Origin: Bacillota bacterium
GTDB taxonomy: Bacteria; Bacillota; Clostridia; Lachnospirales; Lachnospiraceae
DNA: 64,000 nt
Assembly: GCA_030524555.1 (NCBI GenBank)
Contig: JAUNGK010000001.1
Coordinates: 22,147-86,146, forward strand
Direction of reading: 5' to 3'
The position numbers were made by a program, and so were the translations under genes. Below, in pieces: positions 28,812 to 38,976 of this stretch (position 1 is its first letter; every line of letters starts with the position of its first letter). The notes beneath the pieces are model-generated. The model worked only from the letters and a program-made list of their open reading frames with translations. It was not told where the DNA came from and did no database searches.

Positions 28812-28841
28812 AGAAACCGCCAAAAGGCGGTTTCTTTTTTA
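28812..28841 (+). terminator. Terminator after the HPr-like gene
   Basis: AGAAACCGCC (28812-28821), loop AAAA, GGCGGTTTCT (28826-28835), then TTTTT. The T-tract runs to the very end of thiI, which converges. Confidence 0.9.
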
Positions 28842-30023
28842 TTCCCACTTGGCAATTACTACCTCATCCGTTTCAAGAGCCTTCTCAACCAGCTCGTCAA
28901 TCTTTTCCTCTAAATTTTGCTCATGCCGCTTGATCACATTTAAATTGGGCTTCGTCACCGGATGCTTTGCCACGAAAATGGTACAGCAGTCCTCATAGGG
29001 AAGAATAGAGGTTTCATAAGTGCCGATTTTCTCTGAAACATCTACAATTTCCATCTTATCAAAGCCTATTAAGGGACGGAACACCGGCAGCGTGCACACC
29101 TCATTAGTAACCGCAAGGGACTGCACCGTCTGGGATGCTACCTGCCCGATGCTTTCACCGGTAATCAGCCCAAGACATCCGTTTTCCTTAGCAATCATCT
29201 CCGCAATCTTCATCATATAACGCCGCATGATTATGGTCAGCTCTTCATGAGGACATTTTTCATAGATATAAAGCTGAATATCCGTAAAGTTTATGATATG
29301 AAGATAAACCGGCCCCGCATAGCGTGATACCAGCTTTGCCAGATCAATCACCTTTTGTTTCGCACGGTCACTGGTGTAGGGAGGTGCATGGAAATACACC
29401 GCATCAATTTTCACGCCCCGCTTGGCAATCATATATCCTGCTACCGGGGAATCAATGCCCCCTGACAAAAGAAGCATTGCCTTACCGTTGCTTCCCACAG
29501 GCATACCGCCGGGCCCGGGAATTTCCATGGAATATATATAAATTTTCTCACGAATCTCCACATGAAGCATCACATCCGGATGATGCACATCCACCTTCAT
29601 TTCGGGAAAAGCCTCAAGGATTGCTCCCCCCAGCTCCATATTAAGCTCCATGGAGTTTAAGGGGTAATTTTTTCTGGCTCTTCTTGCCTGTACCTTAAAG
29701 GTTATGTTCTTGTCAGGATAAACCTGATCAATATAGGATGTTACCGTTTCTGCCAGCTTTTCAAAGCCTTCATCCTCCACGTGAATAACCGGGCATATCC
29801 CCGATACGCCAAATACAGTTCTTAAGTTGTCCACCGTCTCATCATAATCAAAGTCAGATAAGGCATGTACATATATTCTTCCCTCTGTTCTTGTGACCTT
29901 AAACTCTCCTTCGCATCGCTTCAACGCATATTTAACCTGCTGCGCCAAAGCTTCCTCAAACAAATATTTATTTTTTCCTTTTACGCCAATCTCGGCATAC
30001 TTAATCAAAAATGCTGTAAACAT
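28839..30023 (-). CDS. thiI: tRNA 4-thiouridine synthase ThiI (short form)
   Basis: 394 aa: N-terminal ferredoxin-like and THUMP domains, then a PP-loop ATPase (LLLSGGIDSPVAGY). Adenylates uridine 8 of tRNA and transfers sulfur to it. The C-terminal rhodanese domain of the enterobacterial enzyme is missing, as in Bacillus, where a dedicated cysteine desulfurase (NifZ) supplies sulfur; such a gene lies directly upstream. AGAGGAG precedes the ATG. Confidence 0.95.
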   Translation of the reverse strand: MFTAFLIKYAEIGVKGKNKYLFEEALAQQVKYALKRCEGEFKVTRTEGRIYVHALSDFDYDETVDNLRTVFGVSGICPVIHVEDEGFEKLAETVTSYIDQVYPDKNITFKVQARRARKNYPLNSMELNMELGGAILEAFPEMKVDVHHPDVMLHVEIREKIYIYSMEIPGPGGMPVGSNGKAMLLLSGGIDSPVAGYMIAKRGVKIDAVYFHAPPYTSDRAKQKVIDLAKLVSRYAGPVYLHIINFTDIQLYIYEKCPHEELTIIMRRYMMKIAEMIAKENGCLGLITGESIGQVASQTVQSLAVTNEVCTLPVFRPLIGFDKMEIVDVSEKIGTYETSILPYEDCCTIFVAKHPVTKPNLNVIKRHEQNLEEKIDELVEKALETDEVVIAKWE

Positions 30024-30069
30024 AACGGCTCCTCTTTATTGCAGCGCTGCAAATACGCAGCGCCGCACA

Positions 30070-31224
30070 TTACTTTCGTGTATAACGTCTAAGCATGGGA
30101 ATTATATCATACATCGTCCTTAAAGTATAGTTGATTTCATCCATGGTGGTAAAAACAGAAAAGCTAAACCGAATGGTAGAGCCTAAAAGCTCCTTATCAA
30201 TTCCCATTGCCTGCAGGGTAGCGGAAGGCTGCGGCTTGTGGGCTGAGCAGGCGCTTCCTGCAGAAACATAAATTCCCTTATCCTCCAGCGCATGAAGGAT
30301 TACCTCACTTCGAACTCCCCTAAAGGAAACACTGACTACATGAGGCGCTCCGGTCTCATCCGGATGTCCATTAACAATCACATCGTCAATTTGCCTTACT
30401 CCCTCTACAAAGGCCTTTTTCATCTGATACATTTTAGCGACGTCCTGATCCAAATTTCCATAGATCAGCTCCACTGCCTTAGCAAGGCCTGCAATTCCCG
30501 GCACGTTTTCCGTTCCCGAACGCATGCCGCTTTGCTGGCCTCCGCCGAATATAACCGGCTTTATTTTGACCTTTTCATCTACATAAAGAAAACCCACCCC
30601 TTTGGGCCCGTGGATCTTGTGGCCGCTTACGGATAACAGATCTATTTTCATCTTTTTCGGGTGGATTCTGAACTTCCCATATCCCTGAACAGCATCCACA
30701 TGAAACAGTATTCTGGGGTTCATTCCTTTAATCAGTGCGCCTGCTTCCGCAATAGGCTGCAAGCTTCCCACCTCGTTGTTGGTATGCATAATGGAAACCA
30801 GTATGGTTTCTCCCGTAATGGCTCTTTCCAGATCCTCTAACCGGATACATCCTTTTGTATCCACCGGAAGATAGGTTACGCGAAATCCCTCTTCTTCCAA
30901 ATGACGCATGGTCTGTAATATTGCAGGATGTTCTACCCTGGTTGTAATCAGATGCCTGCCGCTGCGGCAGTTTGCATAGGCACAGCCCCTAAGTGCAAGA
31001 TTATCCGATTCGGTTCCTCCCGAAGTAAAAAATATCTCCTTTTCATTTACCTTTAAATTTCTGGCAATAACCTCTTTTGCATAGCGGACGTATTTTTCTG
31101 CCTGGACACCTTTTCTATGGAGACTGGAGGGATTTCCGTAGTCTTCACACATGATATGAGTCATCAGTTCCGCTACCTGATCAAAGCATCTGGTAGTTGC
31201 CGAGTTATCTAAATATACCTCCAT
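30070..31224 (-). CDS. Cysteine desulfurase (NifS/NifZ-like)
   Basis: About 384 aa PLP enzyme moving sulfur from cysteine to a catalytic cysteine. Motifs: MEVYLDNSATTR, FTSGGTESDNLAL, HVDAVQGYGK, PLP lysine in SGHKIHGPKGVG, and the active-site loop SAGSACSAHK (Cys). I chose the ATG at 31224; an upstream TTG would add 8 residues. Adjacent to thiI, so likely its sulfur donor, as with Bacillus NifZ. Confidence 0.94.
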   Translation of the reverse strand: MEVYLDNSATTRCFDQVAELMTHIMCEDYGNPSSLHRKGVQAEKYVRYAKEVIARNLKVNEKEIFFTSGGTESDNLALRGCAYANCRSGRHLITTRVEHPAILQTMRHLEEEGFRVTYLPVDTKGCIRLEDLERAITGETILVSIMHTNNEVGSLQPIAEAGALIKGMNPRILFHVDAVQGYGKFRIHPKKMKIDLLSVSGHKIHGPKGVGFLYVDEKVKIKPVIFGGGQQSGMRSGTENVPGIAGLAKAVELIYGNLDQDVAKMYQMKKAFVEGVRQIDDVIVNGHPDETGAPHVVSVSFRGVRSEVILHALEDKGIYVSAGSACSAHKPQPSATLQAMGIDKELLGSTIRFSFSVFTTMDEINYTLRTMYDIIPMLRRYTRK

Positions 31225-31289
31225 ACTATCACTGGCCTTTCCGAACAAAGTATTTCTTTTTATTCTTCTATTCTACTTTTACTATATGA

Positions 31290-32030
31290 TTATTGCTCCA
31301 AATGGTACATTATTATGGATAAAGCCGTCATTCCGGCAGTCTCCGTGCGCAGAATGCGCCGCCCCAGCGTGATAGGCTCAATACCTGCTGCTACAGCCTT
31401 CTCGATCTCCTCCGGGTCAAATCCTCCCTCCGGTCCGATAAACACAGCCACATCCTCCGAAGGCTTCAGCTGACTCATAATCTCTCTGGTTTTATTCATG
31501 CCCTCTGCCAGCTCGTAGGGAATAAGCCGCAAGGATGCGCACCTGCTGTAGGTGACGGCCTCCTGAAAGCTCATTACATTTTTAACCTGCGGAATCATCC
31601 CCCGCTTGCTCTGTTTGGCAGCCGCCTGTGCAATATTCTGCCAACGCTGCTGTTTATTCTTTTCCTTCTTTTCATCCAGCTTTACCACTGTACGCCTGCA
31701 TACTACAGGTATAATTTCATGCACTCCAAGTTCCACTGCCTTTTGAATGATCAGTTCCATCTTATCAGCCTTGGGAAGCCCCTGAAACAGATAAACCTTT
31801 GAAGGAAGCTCCGATCCGCATTCGCTGACATCAAGCAGCTCACAGATAATTTCTTTCTCCTTAAGCTCCATAATACTGCAGTGATATTCCCTGCCATCGC
31901 TTCCGTTTCGAACAACAATTTCCTCACCCGTTCTCATTCGAAGGACGTTTTTAATATGATTAACATCATCTCCGGTAATTACTACACGATCCTGCCGAAT
32001 CTGATCAGGCTCCACAAAAAACTGATACAT
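31290..32030 (-). CDS. rsmE: 16S rRNA m3U1498 methyltransferase RsmE
   Basis: 246-aa SPOUT methyltransferase: N-terminal PUA-like part (GDDVNHIKNVLRMRTGEEIVV) and C-terminal knot (VFIGPEGGFDPEEIEKA, LGRRILRTETA). The start at 32030 (MYQFFVEP) has AAGGAG 8 bases upstream; the frame is open further but without an RBS. Between prmA and the desulfurase gene. Confidence 0.95.
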   Translation of the reverse strand: MYQFFVEPDQIRQDRVVITGDDVNHIKNVLRMRTGEEIVVRNGSDGREYHCSIMELKEKEIICELLDVSECGSELPSKVYLFQGLPKADKMELIIQKAVELGVHEIIPVVCRRTVVKLDEKKEKNKQQRWQNIAQAAAKQSKRGMIPQVKNVMSFQEAVTYSRCASLRLIPYELAEGMNKTREIMSQLKPSEDVAVFIGPEGGFDPEEIEKAVAAGIEPITLGRRILRTETAGMTALSIIMYHLEQ

Positions 32031-32081
32031 GCCGGTACTCCTTCTTAGTCTGCAAGCTGTACACACCCACGGCTCACCTCT

Positions 32082-33047
32082 TTAATTCTTCCTTGCGGTA
32101 ACGCTGACCCATTCTCCCTGATAGGTTACCTCAAGTACCTCAAGACCTGCTGCCTTCACTGCTTCGGTGACTACTTCCTCCTTGTCATCTATGATGCCGG
32201 AGGTAATATAAATACCGCCTTTTTTCAGCTGATGCACTATAACAGGCGTAAGCGGCACCAAAACATCCGCCAGAATATTGGCCACCACTATATCGTAGCA
32301 CTCATAGCCCACCCTGTCCTGAACCGACTGATCCGTAATAATATTGCCGATCATCATGGTGAAATCCTCCGGTGCAATATGGTTTACCTCCATATTTTCC
32401 CGCACCGCCTCCACCGCACAGGGATCAAGGTCCGTTCCTACAGCCTTCCTTGCACCGAACATCAGCGAAAGAATGGCCAGAATACCACTTCCCGTTCCTA
32501 CATCCAAAAGCGCTGTCTCCGGGGTAATATATTTTCGCAGCTGCCGGATACAAAGCTGAGTGGTATCATGCATTCCCGTTCCGAATGCGGTTCCCGGATC
32601 GATATGCAGAATGATCTTATTTTCATCCCGTGCCTGAACTTTCTCCCAGGAAGGAATTACCAATACATCATCAATAGTAAATTGATGGAAATACTGCTTC
32701 CAGTTATTGATCCAGTCAATATCCTCGGTCTCATCCACCGTAATGCTTCCCTCTCCGATATCCATAAACGCAGAAAGCTCCGAAAGCTCTGCTTTCACAT
32801 CCTCCAGTATTTTTTCTGCGGAGATTTCCTCACCTTCCTTTTCCTCCACAAAAAAGTTCAGATAAGCAATGCCGTCATCCTCAGGACCATCCGGAAGAAT
32901 ATCCACGAACATCTGCTCCTTTTCCCATGCGGTAAGAGGCACCTTGTCCTCAATCTGAGCACCCTCTAAACCAATATCGTATAATGTACTTATAATGATA
33001 TCCTCTGCCTCTGTAATAGTCTTTATCCTGAATCTCAGCCATTTCAT
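32082..33047 (-). CDS. prmA: Ribosomal protein L11 methyltransferase PrmA
   Basis: About 321 aa: an N-terminal substrate-recognition domain (MKWLRFRIKT, VDETEDIDWINNWKQYF) and a class I SAM domain (LLDVGTGSGILAI, GTDLDPCAVEAV, NILADVL). Trimethylates L11. The start at 33047 has AGAGGA upstream. First gene of prmA-rsmE-desulfurase-thiI; divergent from nudC. Confidence 0.95.
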   Translation of the reverse strand: MKWLRFRIKTITEAEDIIISTLYDIGLEGAQIEDKVPLTAWEKEQMFVDILPDGPEDDGIAYLNFFVEEKEGEEISAEKILEDVKAELSELSAFMDIGEGSITVDETEDIDWINNWKQYFHQFTIDDVLVIPSWEKVQARDENKIILHIDPGTAFGTGMHDTTQLCIRQLRKYITPETALLDVGTGSGILAILSLMFGARKAVGTDLDPCAVEAVRENMEVNHIAPEDFTMMIGNIITDQSVQDRVGYECYDIVVANILADVLVPLTPVIVHQLKKGGIYITSGIIDDKEEVVTEAVKAAGLEVLEVTYQGEWVSVTARKN

Positions 33048-33127
33048 TTTAACTAATTCCTCTTCTTTCTTTCGACTTGCTGTCATATCCTGTTATCAGC
33101 ATTTTATCTTGCTTTAGCTGTTTTCGG

Positions 33128-33156
33128 TTGCATCTTACAGGTTTTAATATTATCAT
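33128..33156 (+). promoter_or_regulatory. Promoter of nudC
   Basis: TTGCAT (33128-33133), 17-bp spacer, TATCAT (33151-33156), about 35 bp before the ATG. Confidence 0.6.
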
Positions 33157-33190
33157 AAAAATCAAGCATTCACAAGAAGGAGACTCTGCC

Positions 33191-34036
33191 ATGATACAGG
33201 ACATTTCCCCCAAAATATATCATAATGAATATCAGGATTGTAAACCGGAAGAACATGATTTTATCCTGGTTTTCCACAAAAATACCGTGCTGGTGCGTTT
33301 TCAAAACGGTAAGCTTCGTTATCCTACCCTAAAGGAAATGCGGAGCTTTTCATGCAGTTACTACTATTTATTTTCTATCGATAATTATAAATATTTTCTG
33401 GCTCATCCCGATCAAACCGCCTCTGGCGGGGAGACTTCTATCACCTTAGAAGGATATCACTATGAAAATGTCCGTATCTTTCGAACTGCAGACTCCCGTC
33501 ATACCGCCTTTGCGGGGATTACCGGTCATCATTTATTCGGCTGGTACCAGACCAACCAGTTCTGTGGATGCTGCGGACAAAAAATGACTCCCGATCACAA
33601 GGAACGGATGCTCTTCTGCCCTCATTGTCATAATACGGTATATCCAAGGATTTCTCCTGCGGTGATTGTAGGTGTCATAAACGGAGATAAAATTTTGATG
33701 AGCAAATATGCCGGACGCTCCTATGCCAATTATGCTCTTATTGCCGGATTTACGGAAATCGGCGAAAGCGCCGAACAGACTGTGGCAAGAGAAGTGATGG
33801 AGGAAGTGGGACTTAAAGTGAAAAATATCCGTTATTACAAGAGCCAGCCCTGGGCCTTTTCCGGAAGTCTGTTAATGGGATTTTTCTGCGAACTGGACGG
33901 CCCCGGCCAAATTCGGCTGGATACCAGCGAACTTGCCGAGGCCGGTTGGTTTACACGGGATGAAATAACCCTGGAGGATGATCACATCAGTCTTACAAGA
34001 GAAATGATTATGCTGTTTAAAAATCAGACCTTTTAA
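33191..34036 (+). CDS. nudC: NAD(H) diphosphatase NudC (RNA NAD-decapping type)
   Basis: 281 aa Nudix hydrolase that splits NADH into NMNH and AMP and can remove NAD caps from RNA. Zinc ribbon CGCCGQ and CPHC, Nudix box GFTEIGESAEQTVAREVMEEV, and the NADH-specific SQPWAF motif downstream. Start ATG with AAGGAG 9 bases upstream. The stop overlaps the stop of the convergent aldo/keto reductase by 4 bp. Confidence 0.95.
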   Translation: MIQDISPKIYHNEYQDCKPEEHDFILVFHKNTVLVRFQNGKLRYPTLKEMRSFSCSYYYLFSIDNYKYFLAHPDQTASGGETSITLEGYHYENVRIFRTADSRHTAFAGITGHHLFGWYQTNQFCGCCGQKMTPDHKERMLFCPHCHNTVYPRISPAVIVGVINGDKILMSKYAGRSYANYALIAGFTEIGESAEQTVAREVMEEVGLKVKNIRYYKSQPWAFSGSLLMGFFCELDGPGQIRLDTSELAEAGWFTRDEITLEDDHISLTREMIMLFKNQTF

Positions 34037-35025
34037 GCCAATATTTCATCTATCCTGCTGCATTCTTCCTCTGTGAAAGTGATGTTGTCAATCGCTTTGA
34101 TATTTTCCAGTATCTGCTCCGGTCTGCTGGCGCCGATCAGTACCGACGTCACCTTACCGTCACGCAAAATCCACGCAAGAGCCATCTGAGTCAGGGATTG
34201 TCCCCTCTGCGTTGCAATTTCATTAAGCGCTTTGACCTTTTCCAGCTTTTCGGGCGTAATGTCCCCGCTGTGAAGATAAGGACTTTTACCGCTTCCCGCT
34301 CTGGAATCTGCCGGAATGCCTTTTAAGTATTTCCCCGTAAGAATTCCCTGTGCCAGCGGACTAAAGGCAATGCAGCCAATTCCGTTATCATATAAGTAAT
34401 CCTTAAGGCCATCCTCCTCAATCCATCTGTTTAGCATGGAATAAGAGGGCTGATGAATGATAAAGGGCGTTTTCTGCTCCTTCAGAATTTCGTAGGCCTT
34501 TTGGGTCTGTTCTTTATTATAATTGGAAATCCCCACGTAAAGCGCTTTTCCCGATCTTACAATCTGATCCAGCGCCGCCATTGTTTCCTCTATAGGCGTA
34601 TCCGGATCGGGACGATGATGATAAAAAATATCCACATAGTCAAGGCCAAGTCTTTTCAGGCTCTCATCCAGACTGGAGATCAGATACTTACGGGAGCCTC
34701 CGTCTCCATACGGCCCCTTCCACATATCATATCCTGCCTTGCTGGAGATAACCATTTCATTTCTGTAGGGCATCAGATCGGACTTTAAAATCCTTCCCAT
34801 ATTGGCTTCCGCACTTCCATATACGGGTCCGTAGTTGTTGGCAAGATCAAAATGGGTAATTCCATTGTCGAATGCCGTAAACAGAATTCTCTTCATGTTC
34901 TCTATATCATTTACCGAACCAAAGTTGTGCCACATTCCCAGTGACAGTGCCGACAGCTTAAGGCCGCTTTTCCCACAGCGATTATAAATCATATTGTCAT
35001 ATCTTGTCTCATTTGCTGTATACAT
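34033..35025 (-). CDS. Aldo/keto reductase (YghZ-like)
   Basis: 330-aa NADPH-dependent TIM-barrel oxidoreductase. The catalytic tetrad is visible: FDLANNYG (Asp, Tyr), ISSKAGYDMW (Lys), FYHHRPD (His). The length and NNYGPVYGSAE insertion resemble the L-glyceraldehyde 3-phosphate reductase/YghZ group. GGAGGG lies 6 bases before the ATG. Confidence 0.93.
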   Translation of the reverse strand: MYTANETRYDNMIYNRCGKSGLKLSALSLGMWHNFGSVNDIENMKRILFTAFDNGITHFDLANNYGPVYGSAEANMGRILKSDLMPYRNEMVISSKAGYDMWKGPYGDGGSRKYLISSLDESLKRLGLDYVDIFYHHRPDPDTPIEETMAALDQIVRSGKALYVGISNYNKEQTQKAYEILKEQKTPFIIHQPSYSMLNRWIEEDGLKDYLYDNGIGCIAFSPLAQGILTGKYLKGIPADSRAGSGKSPYLHSGDITPEKLEKVKALNEIATQRGQSLTQMALAWILRDGKVTSVLIGASRPEQILENIKAIDNITFTEEECSRIDEILA

Positions 35026-35055
35026 AATTACCCTCCAATCTAATCATTTGCCTAG

Positions 35056-35085
35056 ATTATACAATAGGGAGGTTTCTAAGGGCAA
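35056..35085 (-). promoter_or_regulatory. Promoter of the aldo/keto reductase
   Basis: Minus strand TTGCCC (35080-35085), 18-bp spacer, TATAAT (35056-35061). Confidence 0.6.
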
Positions 35086-35095
35086 TAATATTTAC

Positions 35096-37000
35096 TCATG
35101 TTTTCACTATATAATATTGTGCCTGTGCATTCCACAGCTCATAATATTTGCCGGACTTGTCAGCGACCAGTTCGTTATGGCTGCCGCGTTGAATCAGCCT
35201 GCCTTCGTGAAATACCACGATGTCCTTGCAAAACCGGCATGAGGATAATCGATGCGAAATAAATACTGCACTTTTATCTCCCACCATTTCATTCATTCTG
35301 TCATACACCTCAAATTCCGCTATCGGGTCCAATGCTGCCGTTGGCTCATCTAGAACGATAAATACTGCATTTTTATACAATGCTCTGGCCAATGCAATTT
35401 TCTGTGCCTCACCACCGGAAATATTGACTCCTTTGTCATCAAAATCTTTATACAATATCGTTTTAAGTCCCTCTGGCAGTCTGTTGAAGCGTTCGCCAAA
35501 ACTGGCATTATACAAACACCGCTCTGCTTTGTCATCATTATAATTTACCTTTGCCGCAATATTTTGACCAAGCGCAAAGGACAACAACTTAAAATCCTGA
35601 AACACTACCGAAAGAATTGAAATATACTCGTAATAGTCATAAGTGCGGATATCAACTTCATTTAGTAGTATTTCACCTTCAGTCGGACTGTAGAGGCGGC
35701 ATAGCAGTTTAATGAACGTTGTCTTTCCACTGCCATTCATACCTACAACCGCAAGCTTACATCCGGCATGAAAAGTTAATGACACATTACGCAACGCATA
35801 ACTCTCCTGACCGGGATATCGAAACGAGACATTTCGAAATTCTATTTTATACTTTTCACCTCTTTTCTTTTCCATGATTTGACTGCCCTGATTGATGCTG
35901 TCCGGCATATCAAGAAATTCAAAGGATGTACGCAAAAATGCTGTATTATTACGCAAATCACCCAGCACCTGCATGAATGACGATACTCTGCCGGACAATG
36001 CTGTAATAGAACCAATGTACTGCATGATTGAACCAACGCCAAACGCACCACCTAAAGCTTTCAGGCATACAAATATGTATGCAATGCCTACATATATCTG
36101 TGATGCGGCTCCTGACAACGCACGGAAGCCTCCCATCGGACCTTTTGCGGCTTTTGCGAGCTTTGATTTTCCATTAAACGGATTATTTTGTTCCAAATTA
36201 CTTTTGCTCAAAACATCCTGACGATAAATACGAACATCAAGTGCCCGGGTGCGATCGCTTCCAAGCTCACCCAGCCAGAAGGAAAAGAGCCGATTGCCCA
36301 TTTTGTGCTCGTTCGAATACTTTACCCAATAATCATTGGCTTTTATCGAGAAAAAAGGAGCTAAAAGAGCAGCTGTAAATATGGAAGCAATCATAATCAC
36401 CATAAAAAGCGGGTTGTTCAAAATCGCTAAGCCCCCACATTCCTTCGGCACCGACAATGTAAACAGGGGAATCGTCAATACAATAGCACCGCCGATTGAC
36501 ACAACAGATTTTACCATATCCTCCAAACAAAATAGCAGCTTGTATAATCCCCATGCCCCTGAGTTACTATTCTGCCAAATTTGAAAACGAAGCTCCTGTA
36601 TATGGGGATTGCTGACTGCGGCAAAATCCATTGAAAGCAGTTTTGTCATGAATATCTTATTTTGTGTATGCCATATACCGGCCCACTGTACATCTTTCCA
36701 TCGCTCCAGCCCGGCACTTAGTATCTTAAAAACCGCCGCCTGAATCAGCTCAGCTGCTGTAAGTACCATAAGCATATGCGAATCACACGATCCGGCAATC
36801 TCATCAATTAACCTTGCCAATAACCAGATACCGACATAGGGCGACAATGAGCTGACAGCGGCATAGGCTGCAGTTGCAGGCAATAATTGGGGATTTTCCG
36901 CCCACCAAATCTGATATCCCCGCAGACTTAACCACAGCATTTCCTTAATAGACAATATATCAGAGGCTTTGCTTCCACAGACTTTTTGATTGTTATTCAT
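35096..37000 (-). CDS. ABC exporter half-transporter, subunit 2
   Basis: About 634 aa: five or six TM helices in the first 370 residues, then an ABC domain (Walker A GMNGSGKTT, signature NISGGEAQKIALARAL, Walker B FIVLDEPTAALDP, H-loop ISHRLSS). The start at 37000 (MNNNQKV) has AAGGAGG 8 bases upstream and overlaps the end of subunit 1 by 8 bp. Both subunits keep the catalytic Glu after Walker B, so neither site is obviously dead. No substrate gene, peptidase domain or immunity gene is adjacent; cargo unknown. Confidence 0.93.
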   Translation of the reverse strand: MNNNQKVCGSKASDILSIKEMLWLSLRGYQIWWAENPQLLPATAAYAAVSSLSPYVGIWLLARLIDEIAGSCDSHMLMVLTAAELIQAAVFKILSAGLERWKDVQWAGIWHTQNKIFMTKLLSMDFAAVSNPHIQELRFQIWQNSNSGAWGLYKLLFCLEDMVKSVVSIGGAIVLTIPLFTLSVPKECGGLAILNNPLFMVIMIASIFTAALLAPFFSIKANDYWVKYSNEHKMGNRLFSFWLGELGSDRTRALDVRIYRQDVLSKSNLEQNNPFNGKSKLAKAAKGPMGGFRALSGAASQIYVGIAYIFVCLKALGGAFGVGSIMQYIGSITALSGRVSSFMQVLGDLRNNTAFLRTSFEFLDMPDSINQGSQIMEKKRGEKYKIEFRNVSFRYPGQESYALRNVSLTFHAGCKLAVVGMNGSGKTTFIKLLCRLYSPTEGEILLNEVDIRTYDYYEYISILSVVFQDFKLLSFALGQNIAAKVNYNDDKAERCLYNASFGERFNRLPEGLKTILYKDFDDKGVNISGGEAQKIALARALYKNAVFIVLDEPTAALDPIAEFEVYDRMNEMVGDKSAVFISHRLSSCRFCKDIVVFHEGRLIQRGSHNELVADKSGKYYELWNAQAQYYIVKT

Positions 37001-38834
37001 TGTTCCCGCCTCCTTCCCGGTAATACCGGCTTTGAATCTCAAATAATTCCGCATATCGACCACCTTTGGCAATCAAACCATCATGTGTACCTTCTTCCAA
37101 AATACCTTTATCAGCCAACAAAATAATGCGATCACAAAATTGCGTGGAAGCAAGCCGGTGTGAAATATACAGTGATGTCCGTCCATCAGTGAGCTCACTG
37201 TATCTATTGTAAATATCACTTTCGGCAATTGGATCAAGCGCTGCCATAGGCTCGTCAAGCACAATAATCGGTGCATTTTTATACAGCGCCCTCGCCAGCA
37301 TCAGCCGCTGCATTTCACCTCCTGAAAACTCCACACCGTCCTCATATACCTTACCGAGATGCGCATGAAATCCGTTTGGCAGACTATTTATTTTTGCCTC
37401 AAGGCCCGCCTGCCTTGCGCAGTGTTTCACCCGTTTCATTTCTATGTCTTTATCGGACTGCGCAATATTCTCGGCAATTGTTACATCAAGCAACGAAAAA
37501 TCCTGAAACACAGCAGAAAAAAGGAGATAGTAATCCCGCCTATTATAAGCTTTTATATTGATATTGTTCAGCAGTACTTCGCCCTCTGTCGGATCAAGAA
37601 AACCGCAAATCAGTTTCACCAGCGTTGTCTTACCCGCACCATTAAGACCAACAATAGCCAGCTTCTCCCCCGGATGAAGTGTTAAATTGATGTTAGTCAG
37701 CGTATTGCTCTCTGCCTCCGGGTATCGAAAGGATACATCCCGAAGCCTGATCTGGTATGACATATTCATGTCAGGTACCAGGGAAATACCATTTTCAAAT
37801 GCAAAAGGCTCCGGGCAATCCAAAAATTCCCGGATAGCTGAAATATCCAAACTTTGCTTATACAACATCGTACAATTAGCAAGGATACCACTGATACCGT
37901 CAGTAAAAACACCTACTGCATTAAAATACAGCACAAATTGTGCGGCAGATAATTTCCCTTGCATTACTGCACCGATTAGAAACAGATAGACAACTCCATT
38001 TCTCATAAAAGAAAATAATACATCTGCAAGACTGCCAAGAAAATATATACGTTCGCCCCGTGCAATAAAGCTCCGATACAATCGCATTGTACTGGCGTAA
38101 ACATCTTCTATCCAACTACGCATTCCAAAAATGCGGACATCTTTTGCAAGCGTATAATCTCTGGATTTTTCGCTAAGGTAATTCATTCGACGGGAGTATT
38201 CCGCTTCCTCCTCCCGATGCCTGTAACCCCAGCTGTTCAGATAATTACTAATAAAGAAACTTACAACAGTTGTGCCAGACACAACAATAATCAAAAACGG
38301 CTTCAATATAGCCAGCAGTGAAAGGCAGACAACAAATCCGGCTATACTTTTCAATAGATTGATTAACGTATCCCAAATTGCTTCTGTAGCCGCATTGCTA
38401 TTGTTCACTAACATCATTGCTTTATCCATCTGCTTACGAATAGCTTGATTTTCAGTGTTTGGAAATGATGTTGTCAGTATCTTATTTTGAATCATTGCCC
38501 CAATACACAACCGAACTTCTATCCATTTAAACAATGTACAGGTGGAGAAGTAAGAATGGGCTGCATGGAGCACCATCAATGTTCCTGTAAAAAGCATAAT
38601 TACAGATATAAGCCTGCCAACAGACCCAGCTGTTTCCATTACATTCAATATTATCGGAACAACAAAAAGCTGCGTCAAATCCAACAACACCACTACCACT
38701 GCTATCGCCAGACTAAGCCAAAGCAAACTACGTCGTTCTCTCCATGCAATCGACAACATGAAAACACAGTTCTGCCATATGCTGTATTTTAATTTTTCCT
38801 CTTTTTCCTTCGCTTTCTTCCTTTGCCTGGTCAT
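36993..38834 (-). CDS. ABC exporter half-transporter, subunit 1
   Basis: 613 aa: a basic N terminus (RQRKKAKEKEEK), about six TM helices, then an ABC domain (Walker A GLNGAGKTT, signature EFSGGEMQRLMLARAL, Walker B IIVLDEPMAALDP, H-loop ISHRLAS). The signature starts with EFSGGE rather than LSGGQ. The start has GGAGG 7 bases upstream. Pairs with the overlapping next gene as a heterodimeric exporter. Confidence 0.93.
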   Translation of the reverse strand: MTRQRKKAKEKEEKLKYSIWQNCVFMLSIAWRERRSLLWLSLAIAVVVVLLDLTQLFVVPIILNVMETAGSVGRLISVIMLFTGTLMVLHAAHSYFSTCTLFKWIEVRLCIGAMIQNKILTTSFPNTENQAIRKQMDKAMMLVNNSNAATEAIWDTLINLLKSIAGFVVCLSLLAILKPFLIIVVSGTTVVSFFISNYLNSWGYRHREEEAEYSRRMNYLSEKSRDYTLAKDVRIFGMRSWIEDVYASTMRLYRSFIARGERIYFLGSLADVLFSFMRNGVVYLFLIGAVMQGKLSAAQFVLYFNAVGVFTDGISGILANCTMLYKQSLDISAIREFLDCPEPFAFENGISLVPDMNMSYQIRLRDVSFRYPEAESNTLTNINLTLHPGEKLAIVGLNGAGKTTLVKLICGFLDPTEGEVLLNNINIKAYNRRDYYLLFSAVFQDFSLLDVTIAENIAQSDKDIEMKRVKHCARQAGLEAKINSLPNGFHAHLGKVYEDGVEFSGGEMQRLMLARALYKNAPIIVLDEPMAALDPIAESDIYNRYSELTDGRTSLYISHRLASTQFCDRIILLADKGILEEGTHDGLIAKGGRYAELFEIQSRYYREGGGNNE

Positions 38835-38863
38835 GCTCAGCCCTCCCCATAGTTGTTACCTGG

Positions 38864-38893
38864 ATTATACTGGTCCGCAAAACGCATTCACAA
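38864..38893 (-). promoter_or_regulatory. Promoter of the ABC exporter pair
   Basis: Minus strand TTGTGA (38888-38893), 18-bp spacer, TATAAT (38864-38869), 30 bp before the first start codon. Confidence 0.6.
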
Positions 38894-38941
38894 TACACCA
38901 AACAATACAAAAACAAATTTTATCGAGCACTTTCTTATTAC

Positions 38942-38972
38942 ATAAAAAGGGATTGCAGTCATGCAATCCCTT
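38942..38972 (-). terminator. Terminator after the CD3324-type gene
   Basis: An 11-bp perfect stem AAGGGATTGCA (38962-38972 on the minus strand) with its complement at 38947-38957, 4-base loop, then TTTTATG. It separates the CD3324-type gene from the ABC operon. Confidence 0.88.
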
Positions 38973-38976
38973 ACGA

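Noticed and set aside
32232-32969. 245-codon plus-strand open frame opposite prmA
   Set aside because: prmA is unambiguous on the other strand; the frame has no RBS and its residues look like antisense noise.
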